Below are positions 22,452 to 31,729 of a stretch of DNA of 59,085 bases, piece by piece. Positions within the stretch are counted from its first letter, which is position 1; each line of letters opens with the position of its first letter. Below the pieces are notes generated by a model that did no database searches, was not told where the DNA came from, and saw nothing but the letters and a program-made list of their open reading frames with translations. Origin of the DNA: Ramazzottius varieornatus. Taxonomy: Eukaryota; Tardigrada; Eutardigrada; Parachela; Ramazzottiidae. A program made the position numbers and the translations under genes. The stretch lies in contig BDGG01000003.1 in the NCBI GenBank assembly GCA_001949185.1, forward strand, positions 1,098,984 to 1,158,068, in the 5' to 3' direction.

Positions 22452-22642
22452 GGCCGAGCGAAGCGAGGCCCTTGTAAGTCTGTCGAGATTTCAATGGACG
22501 ATGAGATTGTTCGAGCTTTCAGATATTGTAGCCTCTGTACTGAAAACAAATGCGCAACGTGATCCGAGTAACAAAGTTTTACTCGCAAACCTTGTGCTTC
22601 TTTGCTTCTGCTCGGCCTTCCCAGTGGTCAGAACCACTAGTT
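22452..22642. repeat. Dispersed repeat, copy B
   Basis: This is the counterpart of 7829-8022 in the same orientation, starting CCGAGCGAAGCGAGG and ending CAGTGGTCAGAACCACTAGTTA. The two copies are about 14.6 kb apart. No coding frame is shared between them. Confidence 0.5.
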
Positions 22643-22841
22643 AATTAATTACATAGTACTTACATCCAATAGAGGAGAAGGAAATCGACCTAGTGTTCCC
22701 ACCGACAGTAACACGTGCATTTGGTTTTATTATGGCATGACTCTCGGTCAGGAAACTCTCAGAACGCACATAAATTATTTTCACTCAGACAATTTCAGAT
22801 CTCTGTGAGCAGGTAATACTACAAATCGTAACGAAAAGGGT

Positions 22842-23384
22842 TTATCGCCTTCGCCGATGTCCATAGCCTGATGACGAACCGCTTCCGTACGAAGAGCCAC
22901 CGTTGGAACCATAAGAACTGCCACCTCCGTACGAGTTACCGCCACCAATACCGCCGCCAAAACCACCACCACCGATACCTCCAAAGCCTCCTCCACCGAT
23001 CCCTCCAAAACCTCCACCGATTCCGCCGAATCCACCTCCTCCAAAGATGTCTCCGCCGAAGCCGCCTCCGCCAAAGCCGCCAATTCCACCAATGAAACCA
23101 GCATTAGGATTATTCAGTTCGTTGACAAAAACGTTGTTGTTGGGATCTCCCCCGAACCAGTTGTAGGCGTTGAGGACGCCAGGCGTCAGCCAATTGTAAG
23201 CAGCCAGGGTTCCAGGCGTTAACCAGTTGTAGGCATCAAAGATGCTTCCGCCACCACCGCCATGTCCTCCACCATAACCGCCACCGCCGTATGCACGGCC
23301 ACTGCCGTAATATCCCTTATTGTAGCCATTTCCGGCGTACACAGCACCAGCACAAAGTGCTAGCGCTACCACAACTGACTGCAT
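22842..23384 (-). CDS. Secreted glycine-rich protein, cuticle- or matrix-type
   Basis: Single-exon 180-residue protein. MQSVVVALALCAGAVYAGNG is a clear signal peptide with cleavage after VYA. The mature part opens with Gly/Tyr runs. Three near-repeats follow, AYNWLTPG, AYNWLTPG and AYNWFGGD, at about residues 50-80. After them come long GGF/GGI repeats, then Ser/Tyr/Gly repeats and a basic end (GHRRRR). Such compositions occur in cuticle, silk and shell-matrix proteins and in Gly-rich antimicrobial peptides; the exact role is unknown. Its high-GC Gly codons give long meaningless antisense frames. Confidence 0.85.
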   Translation of the reverse strand: MQSVVVALALCAGAVYAGNGYNKGYYGSGRAYGGGGYGGGHGGGGGSIFDAYNWLTPGTLAAYNWLTPGVLNAYNWFGGDPNNNVFVNELNNPNAGFIGGIGGFGGGGFGGDIFGGGGFGGIGGGFGGIGGGGFGGIGGGGFGGGIGGGNSYGGGSSYGSNGGSSYGSGSSSGYGHRRRR

Positions 23385-23399
23385 GGTACCAAGGAGATA

Positions 23400-24043
23400 T
23401 TCCAGAAGGAGTTTTCAACTAATTGTTGGACCAAGCAGGAAAAACCAAGGAGAGAAAAAACGTCCAACACTGTAATGTAACGGTTCGTAAACAAGTATAT
23501 ATACGCGAACTTGAAACATTAGAATTCGGAGTTAGTCGATCGAGAATGTGATGCCTAGCGCGGACTTCTTCGTCGAACGAAGGTCGAGTAAAAATTCTTT
23601 CGCGTGGTCGACGAACCAAGTTCAGGTGGGAGAGCGAACGCGCAAATCTTTCTTCACTATATGATGTCTTCCGTAAGCTTTTGTGTAAGCGAGCGGAAAA
23701 GTGGCGCATGACCATCTGTTTCTTTCGAACAGTGTTTGGCACTATCGACATTATCGACAGTGATATCAGTCCATAATTTACTGATCGCCAACGAACGTGT
23801 GCATTCAACCGCGACCTCAATACTCATATTAATTGTTCAAGGCGCAGGTCTGCGATCAAAGCTGTAACACAGGCGGACTATGACAGTTTGTCAGTGTGAA
23901 GAAACTTCATCAGCACTGGAAAATATATTCTATGGTGAGCAAGTGAGTAATGGACAATTAAGTCTCTATAAAAGTTCAGTCAAAACAGCTCGAGATAAAA
24001 GACTGAAATATCGAAACTGGGTTAAACTGGAAACTCGACACTC
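23400..24043. other. Intergenic between the Gly-rich gene and AUH
   Basis: Upstream of the Gly-rich gene, a TATA-like AT stretch (TATATATACGCG, RC) lies near 23495-23506, about 110 bp from the start codon, a plausible core promoter. No other gene is seen. Confidence 0.3.
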
Positions 24044-25335
24044 TTATTTTCCAATGAATTTCGGTTTTCGTTTTTCTTTGAAGGCCAGAAGCCCCTCACG
24101 CCGATCCTGCGTTGGGGTAATTTGAGCGTAGAACTTTTGTTCCATGAGGAGGCCTTCCTCCAGGCTCCTTTCGATGCCATGGTTTATGGCCATCTTTGCC
24201 ATACGGACTGCTACCGGTCCATTACTGTTTATCCGGTCAGCCAGAGCTAGCGACCGCTGAAAGGCAGCATCGCCGTTGGCGTTCTGCTCTACGACCTCGT
24301 TCACTACACCTAGGTCCTTTGCTTGATGACCATCGAATGCTGTTCCGGTGAAAATCAGCTCTTTCGCGTTCGATACGCCGATCAAACGTGGAAGGTACTG
24401 TGTCCCGCCAGCACCTGTACGATCAAGAAAGAGAAACCCATTGTGAACACGTCTTCTCATTAGGTCAGAAATAAAACCTGGTAAAACCGAAGGGTACAAA
24501 AACAAGCTGTGTAAACAGCGTCAAGTCTGAACGGCGCAAACCACGTGGATGGCGTCAGGAAGCCAACAGGAAACCTCGGTATACTTCCTGACGACATATA
24601 CGCCACGTTTACAACAACCCCCCCCCCTTGTAGCATACATCATGCGTTGATTGGAATTGCGGTTTACAAGTTGATTGACCGGATATTCCACCGCTGATCT
24701 CTCCGGTGCTTCAAAGTTCAGAACTTCATACCGGGAATGATCCCAAGCGTTGTTTCTACCAGTCCCATCTTGGCAGAGGAGCTAGCTATGCGGATATCGC
24801 AAGCCAGGGCCATCTCTAAGCCTCCACCGAGAGCAGCGCCGTCCAAAGCTGCGATGGTCGGCACAGGGAATTTAACCAAGTCAGCCGTCATTCTCCTCAG
24901 CGTCGCCACGAATGGATCCACTTCTGCATCGGTCATCTTCGCTCGTTCTTTCAGGTCAGCACCTGCGCAGAACACTCCCGCGACTGTACTACGAATAACC
25001 AGCACGCGCAGGTCGGCATTCTTTGCTTGGGCCTCAATGAATTGCGTGAAGAGATGAACGAGATTCTTGCTCAGAGCGTTCCGGGCTGAAGGACGATTCA
25101 GGGATAAAATACCGATGCCCTGACGTGCTTCCGTAAGTAACTCCACCGTGACGTCGTCTCCTACTTTCGGCTCAGGTTCCGGAATTTTCTGAGTGGCATA
25201 ATTTCGCAGAGGGCAAGGAAGGAACGTTTTAACACCTGGCGCGCCTCTCTCGTTCCCGAAGGCGGCGATATTCCAGCTTGAACTTCCCAATAGACTTCTT
25301 CTCAGCACTTGTCCCACACTCATCCTAAAAGGCAA
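24044..25335 (-). CDS. AUH: AUH-type methylglutaconyl-CoA hydratase / enoyl-CoA hydratase, mitochondrial
   Basis: Crotonase-superfamily enzyme. AUH hydrates 3-methylglutaconyl-CoA to HMG-CoA in mitochondrial leucine breakdown. Two exons, 25335 (or 25323)-24732 and 24414-24044, join in phase 1 at PG|AGGTQ. The first 50 residues are basic, hydroxylated and poor in acids, as in a mitochondrial import signal. Key motifs: FCAGADLKER (oxyanion-hole part 1), AALGGGLEMALACDIR (part 2 with a catalytic Glu), MGLVETTLGIIPGAGGTQ.LPR (second Glu), and the family's conserved end DRREGLLAFKEKRKPKFIGK. The region matching AUH's RNA-binding helix reads RNALSKNL, so it keeps only some of the lysines of the mammalian protein. 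The second in-frame ATG (MSVGQV) may be the real start. Identity is secure. Confidence 0.95.
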
Positions 25336-25806
25336 GGTGAAGACTTATTACCTATCTTAGCTGTGACGTCCTGCTGGGAAAGCAAAAATTCATGCAGGCT
25401 GCACTGTTGCAGGGGAGGAAATAAAGGCTTATAACGAAGCTGGAAGAAATGTTCACGACGATTTTTCGTCGTTGATTGATTGAACACAAACAAAAGCGCG
25501 AACAGCTGAGCGATGACGTCATCGCGAACTACTTTGGTTTGGTTTGATTGATGTGTTGGACCACGAACCGAAAGTTCAATCAACAATCAAACACAGTCAA
25601 GTTGATTATTCGCTCTGACTGCCAGAAATCCGGATGCTCAGCGCCTCCCGACCTGTGTCCGAACTCCAAACTCAGAGTGGACCTTCATAGTTATAGCGGA
25701 ATTGACGTATACCATGCATGACACCGGTTATAGGTTTCTGGGGTTTATTCTTGGAAGCAGTTATAACAAGAAAACAAAAAGTATCACCGAGAAAGTGAGT
25801 TCACAA
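25336..25806. other. Intergenic between AUH and EXOC5
   Basis: About 470 bp between the AUH start and the EXOC5 stop on the same strand, presumably AUH promoter plus EXOC5 3' end. Nothing specific is recognised. Confidence 0.3.
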
Positions 25807-28622
25807 TCACAAGTAAGACCGTACAAACTCCGACGCGGTTCGGAAGTCGCTTCGCAGTCGCAGGAAGGCCGTAATAGGTTCCTTCTGTTTCACCATGGCA
25901 AAAACCTTACCGCACATTTCCAACAGATTCTCCGGCTGGGCCACTAAAAGATTACACAGGGACAACAACTGATCGAATATTTCCACGACGCTGTACACTT
26001 TCATCGATCTGACACATTCGCGATACTCATTCACATCACAAATCAAAATCATAACACCGTCAGAAGTGTAAGGAAGCTCTTGGAGGCGGTCGAAGATTTC
26101 TCGATGGAACTGGAAGCCCATTTCCAAAAAAACATTCTGCCGGTTCGCTCCGTCTACCGAAACCTCGATCTGCCTGACTATTTTCGTGAAGTACTGGGCG
26201 ATCTTTCTGGCGGTGTTCGTCGTGGCGAAACTGTGTCGGGTCTCGGCATATTCCGTCTTCCTTTGCTGCTGCAGAAGAACGTGGATCCAGTTCATGGCCG
26301 AGTTCAAGCAATGTTCCATTCCGATACTGCATTTTCGCTCGAGACGTTCGCGCGCTTCCCGTATCTGCTCACGAAACTTCTGCTGTTGCAAAGTGTACCG
26401 AGATAGACCTGAAATAAAAACATGTCGGTTAGTACAGCGGTAGAAGCGTGTCCGACGAATCGTCAAGTACATGCATTCAGAGAAGCTATGCTTCATAACC
26501 TATCGGCTGCATGCAGGTGTCTGACGCTTCTACCTTTGAGTGATTCTTCCAGTTGGCGCACCGTCAAATTGTGCATGACGGTACTTTGGTGAATCAGACC
26601 GAAGAACTGTGTGCTCGGCTCGGACTTTGGCTCCAAAGGTGGAAGAATATTGATGCCAATCTCCAGTCCATAGTCGACATGGATGAGCAGGACTTGTGTG
26701 ATGACAACCTGGCCAAGATGGAAGAGGCATCCGGCCTGCTGATCCTCAGGCGCCAAGGCGGAAGCGCGCGAAGCAGACTGACGAAGCTCGTGCAGGATAT
26801 TCAGCGCCAGGGACTCACTGAGAATCTTGTTCTCCACTGATATTGCTGGATTTTCCTGTAACACGAAAGAGAAAAATTCAATTGAATCGTTACAAAAGAA
26901 GCTTCGTTCAACCTGAAGCGCGCCACACAACACGCAGCAGGCACGCATATGCGACGAGCACATACATGCACTTCCGGGTAAACTCTAACAGCCGAAATTT
27001 TACCGTTCGAAAATCCATTCCCTCCGAGAAACATCCTCCAAAAATTTTCGAAAGCGAAAACTAACCTTCAGGAAGTCACTTATAGTAGAAGGAATAGTCT
27101 TGGCCGCCATGACGTTAAAGAAATCCTTCTTCTCCGAAAGGACTTGAATGGGACCAAGAGGCTTGACCAAGTTCCATTCGGAGAAGATCGCGTCGTAATA
27201 CTGCTGCACCATTCCCCCACAACGTCCTCTCAAGAAATTACATTCAGTCTGAACATAGGAAGAGATGTATGGCTCAAACACAGCTCGCATGGCTTTGTCG
27301 AAACGGAACTGCTTGTACTTCTCCATCAGTTTACTCTCCAACGCCTTCGCTTTCTTGCTCAACTCGTACAAGTCCCTCAGGTAGCTTTCCCTTCCTTCTT
27401 GCTGTCCTTTCCCTTCCAGTTTCTGCTTGACGTATACCTGTAGTTTCTCTTGAATAACGTAGAGAAGAAACTTCTCCATGATGGCATCAGGTGAAGGGAA
27501 GATGTCTTCGATCAACTTCCAGGTCACATCACACAAGTGGTCGATTGATTGGAAAATGTCAATAGTGCTTGACTGGTACGAATATGACGGACCGGAAAAC
27601 GTCTGAATGTTTATCGTGTCTGCGCTTCTCTGAATAAAGTTCGCCACACACTGCGACTGTCCTGCTGGGAAGTTCTGTAGAACGAGAGCAGCTCGTTTCA
27701 TGGTGGTAAGGTCAATGGGACGTTCCCGATGAGCGTTGATGAAGAGGTTGATGAGGTCGTTTTGTAGCTGGCTGTACAGCTCGAAGATGCGATCGCGGGC
27801 TTTACTGTATATTTTGTCTTCAGCTGTGCCCATGTCTTTTGCGATTCGGTAGAGGCGGAGAATAGTACTTGCTGCCTGCTGGAAATCTTCAATGGTTTTC
27901 CGCGGCTTCGTCAGTTCAGGGAAGGTGAATTCTTGAACGGAATCTTGGTTTAGTTCCATGAAGTGCGTCAGAATCTTCCGAGCTTCTTTCAGCCTTTCTT
28001 GAGGTTCGCTCACCGCATTTATGCTGTCACTTAACGTGTAGATCCTCCGAGCTAAGTCGCTGACGTCCTTCTCGAAATTCTCAACCTGTAACAAGCACAA
28101 TAATGTTCGCCTTCCGACGAGGACACATTTGCAAGCACCCAGATGGAGCAGCCTGTGACGTCACGGGTAAAGCGAAAAGTTACACAGGATTACCTTCATA
28201 CCTGACGTCATGGGCACTATACTACAATATTTCACCTGTATCATATTCTGCTCAGTTTGCTCCAGTCGCTCCGTCAGATTCTTCACTGTCTGTTTCTCAG
28301 TCTTCACAAGCGCTGCTTCCGCTTGAGCGAACTTGTCCCCAAACTTCTTGTTCATCATGACCAAAGAGTCGAAAAGATCGTTGAAACTTTGGAGGAGACG
28401 TTCAGGGTCGAAACAAGCACGGCCTTTGGAGGCGTCGTTCAGATTTCCGTTCCGTTTCGAGTCAGCTAAATTCATCAGCTGGGCTCCATCCCCGCTTCCG
28501 TTCCCACGAGTCAAACCCATGTTGCGCTGGATGAAGGACTCCAGATACTCGTCCGCGTTGAAGTTTGAATCCTGAACTTCATGCCGTAGATCGCCGATGT
28601 CCGCTAGCGCTGAAGTCAGCAT
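25807..28622 (-). CDS. EXOC5: Exocyst complex subunit 5 (Sec10)
   Basis: Subunit of the eight-protein exocyst that tethers secretory vesicles to the plasma membrane. Exons 28622-28236, 28085-27066, 26855-26534 and 26408-25807 give about 776 residues; vertebrate EXOC5 has about 708. Matching landmarks in order: an N-terminal ADEYLESF, the FDPERLLQSF block, a coiled coil (VKNLTERLEQTEQNMIQVKVENFEKDV), LKEARKILTHFMELN, RAALVLQNFPAGQSQCVANFIQ, DIFPSPDAIMEKFLLYV, the HVDYGLEIGI block, NSAMNWIHVLL, FLEMGFQFHREIFDRLQ, LICDVNEYRECVRSMK and, near the end, FLRLRSDFRTASEF. The N-terminal region has an extra Asn/Gly-rich stretch. All splice sites are canonical and no lesion was seen. It is an ordinary housekeeping gene. 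Confidence 0.96.
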
Positions 28623-29160
28623 CTTGACACAAAGATATCAGATCAGCAACAGTACACGCAGCTATCGAATTTGCCGGATAATCATCAGTACTCTGTCAAT
28701 ACTACTCCTCACTTAGAACTTTGAACGTTAGTCGGGAACAGCGACGGCTATACAAATTTTTTCTCCGACAGCTAATATTACTAAAGACAGCTAGTATGAC
28801 TAAAATATGATCCGTCGATGACGTAAATTTTAAAGTGGAGCGGAAGTACGATGACGTAGACAGGCAGCGAAAATTCATTTTCTCAATTTTCGCATTTTGA
28901 CTTTCTCCAAATGCTAAAAATCTGTTGGCCCACGTCACGCAACTCAAAACTATCGTTCAATGGTACAAGGGAGGTGGTTCCGATGAGACCACTCAGACTC
29001 CCGCACCCTCGACCGGCTCTGACGTTCATCTGAACGACTTACAAAGCGGCCAGTGCGTTATGTCGAGTTGTCGACCAACGAAGAACTAGCAGATAACATC
29101 AAGCACGTACTGGAGAGGGGGGGGGGCAGCAACTCTGCAATTGCGGAACTTTTCGGTTTT
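28623..29160. other. Intergenic upstream of EXOC5
   Basis: AT-rich sequence with no recognised gene. A G-run (GAGAGGGGGGGGGG) lies near 29113-29126, just before the palindromic repeat array. Confidence 0.3.
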
Positions 29161-29162
29161 AA

Positions 29163-29260
29163 AAATTGCGGATCTGCAATTTTTTGAGACAGGCTTTGAG
29201 AAAATTGCAGATCTGCAATTCCGGAGAAGGTGTTTTCCAGAAATTGCAGGTCCGCAATTT
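29163..29260. repeat. Array of three 20-bp palindromes with 39-bp period
   Basis: Near-perfect palindromes of the form AAATTGCRGRTCYGCAATTY start at 29163, 29202 and 29241, so the repeat distance is 39 bp. The spacers between them differ. Related but more degenerate units occur beyond the assembly gap (30170-30265). See also the findings. Confidence 0.75.
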
Positions 29261-29618
29261 CTGAAATTTTTTTGGATTACAGGAGGCGAAGGTGGGTGAC
29301 TCCGAAGGGGTGACAGAGCTGAATTTACATTACGCTCATGCGCGAAGTACAGTAACTCCACGAACTGCGCTATGCACTTGCTTTGTAATTTGTATGGTTC
29401 CCGTACTCGCAAGTCGGAAATACTCGCAGACTACGTGTTCGTGTGGGATGATTACGGGCTGTTTTGAACGGCTTTGAAAAACTATGGACCAAAGTTTAGG
29501 GCATCGCAACCCTATACTTATTCCGAACAAGTCCGCATACGACTTCCTCGTCAAATTATCGGTTCAACACCACGAATAAATATCATTTGAATATAACGGA
29601 AATTGCCCCCATCAATTT

Positions 29619-29946
29619 NNNNNNNNNNNNNNNNNNNNNNNNNNNNNNNNNNNNNNNNNNNNNNNNNNNNNNNNNNNNNNNNNNNNNNNNNNNNNNNNNN
29701 NNNNNNNNNNNNNNNNNNNNNNNNNNNNNNNNNNNNNNNNNNNNNNNNNNNNNNNNNNNNNNNNNNNNNNNNNNNNNNNNNNNNNNNNNNNNNNNNNNNN
29801 NNNNNNNNNNNNNNNNNNNNNNNNNNNNNNNNNNNNNNNNNNNNNNNNNNNNNNNNNNNNNNNNNNNNNNNNNNNNNNNNNNNNNNNNNNNNNNNNNNNN
29901 NNNNNNNNNNNNNNNNNNNNNNNNNNNNNNNNNNNNNNNNNNNNNN
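29619..29946. other. Assembly gap (328 N)
   Basis: Unknown bases. The flanks are repetitive and palindromic, which probably explains the failed assembly. Any open frames reported across it are meaningless. Confidence 0.99.
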
Positions 29947-30005
29947 TAAAAATATCTTAGCCGCGGCTAAAGCAGCCAAAATACTTCTAGCCACGCCTAA
30001 AATGT

Positions 30006-30084
30006 ATTGTGCGTTCGATTGATTTATTGATGTTGAGTCGGCTAAAATAGTTTTGGCATCAATAAATCATTCGAACGCACAATA
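30006..30084. repeat. Inverted repeat (27-bp arms, 25-bp loop)
   Basis: The arm 30006-30032 (ATTGTGCGTTCG...) is repeated inverted at 30058-30084 with one mismatch. On both sides lie degenerate AGCCRCGGCTAA motifs (29958-30000 and 30090-30130), so the hairpin may be the core of a larger foldback element extending into the gap. Confidence 0.75.
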
Positions 30085-30169
30085 GATTCAGCCACGGCTA
30101 AGAACGGCCAAAACGGCTAATTTTAGCTTCGTCGAGCCTTCTATAATTTCAATGAATCCAGCGAAAAAA

Positions 30170-30268
30170 TATTGCAGGTCTGCAGTTTTCCGAACTTTCG
30201 ACAAAATTTATTGCGGATGTGCAATCTGAGCAGTATCGTTCAAAAAAATTTGCGGATCTGCACAGTTT
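30170..30268. repeat. Degenerate continuation of the GCAATTT palindrome array
   Basis: Three units, ATTGCAGGTCTGCAGTTTT, TTATTGCGGATGTGCAATCT and TTTGCGGATCTGCACAGTTT, lie at about 30172, 30208 and 30250. They resemble the units at 29163-29260 but with broken symmetry. Confidence 0.5.
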
Positions 30269-30299
30269 GCGATAGCGTTCCACCAACCTCAATACGTCC

Positions 30300-31729
30300 T
30301 TGGATGACACGGAGTCTTTTGATGTTGCCGACATCGGTTCTTTTTTACCTGAAGATTGATCGAACTAATATTTCAGTTCTACACTTAATTCTTATTAACA
30401 CCTTCCATCTGTACAAAGTCATATCGATGAGTTCATTGTGATGCCCGAATGCAGAACACATCTAGGTCGGTTTTTTCCCGGGGGCTTTCTTGTCTGCGTT
30501 CTTCCACAAAAAAAGTTTCTGTTGCGTTTTGTGAGTATGCGGCGCAGAAAGTTCCCAAATAAAGGCCAAAACGCAATCTGGAATTTACGGTACCTTGCGT
30601 CATCAGGTTTTACCTGTGTTTAAAGTTTACGTCATTCATAGGTCTCGCTCCATGAAGGAGCCACGGTGCGTCGAATAGGCGTAAACTTGAACCTCACTGG
30701 AGAAACAGAACCCTAGCCAGGTCCGCCGGGTGCTTGTCACGTGTGCGTCATACAAGGACGAATCGCAGCTTCGCAAAGCACTTCGTACGCATTCTGATTT
30801 TGCTGTGCACGTGCACCAGCGCACCGTTAGTCACTCAATCAAGCACTGACGGTGCTTCACAAGGCGAGAAAGTGATATATCCACCTGCATTTCGCGTGCC
30901 TCTTTGGTGTCAGTTATCATTCAAATTACCAATATTTCGGATTTCAATTTTACATTGAAATATCTTCTCGTTCTTGGAATTCAAATTCAAATCCGATTAA
31001 AATCGAAATGACCAACCCAGAATTTGCAATTTGGATTGTTATATCGGAATTCCAAAACCGTCAAATTTTGGCCATTTTCAACCACGAATTACAGTAATCT
31101 GAACAACACTGACCGCTCCGGAACAAGAGCGAACCCCTATCTTACACTACGGTGGACGGATGATTTTCTCAGCGAATTACTGAAAACACGGAACGGCGCA
31201 ACATCACCGAGTACAGCCTAACTCAGGAACGGCAATCAGTCGATCAATATTCTTCATATGAAAAATACCATTCCGAATGTCCTTCGAACACTGGGTCTCC
31301 TGTTCATCAGGGTATTAATAGAATCTGCGCACTGATGACAAAATTGGCCGTTATAATTGTTCATGCCAGGTCATACGTGACAGGTTAGAAAATCTCGATA
31401 TTAGGCTGAGAAAATCATCCGTCCACCGCTGACCTAGAGGACAAGAAGTAGTGTACCAATCTTTATTTTTCTAACGCTGTACGGATACCGCTTCAACATT
31501 CGTTACGGGATCACGTAAACGATATGTGCGAAAAACTAGTGTTGTCGGAGTTCAAAAATGGTCGATAGCTACAAATCCAAGATATCAGGTGGAAGATAGT
31601 CATCACACCAAAAGACAAAAGCGTACAACGACATTGGTCCTAGCGATGCGAGAACAGAGTCAGAAAGATCCTTGTGAGAAAAGTGACTCAGGAAGTACAG
31701 TATCATGCCACTACCGGCTTACGCCATGA
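30300..31729. other. Gene-poor AT-rich stretch with an inverted-repeat element
   Basis: No gene is recognised. The sequence contains AT-rich simple repeats near 30930-31050 (ATTCAAATT variants) and the 31151-31427 inverted repeat. Confidence 0.3.
31151..31427. repeat. MITE-like element, 22-bp perfect inverted repeats
   Basis: The arm 31151-31172 (GGTGGACGGATGATTTTC...) is perfectly inverted at 31406-31427, enclosing 233 bp with no open frame. A target duplication could not be assigned, so it may be a MITE remnant or another foldback. Confidence 0.55.

Noticed and set aside
22781-23104. Val/Glu/Ala-rich and Arg/His-rich frames overlapping the Gly-rich gene
   Set aside because: They are other-frame shadows of GGN repeats. 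Only the frame with the signal peptide makes sense.
29163-29260. Possible CRISPR-like array (regular 39-bp period, palindromic repeats)
   Set aside because: Only three units are seen, the repeats vary and the region is clearly animal DNA with introns and metazoan genes. There are no cas genes. A satellite or foldback origin is far more likely.
29551-30022. Long open frames spanning 29600-29946
   Set aside because: They run through the N gap and contain no real coding sequence.
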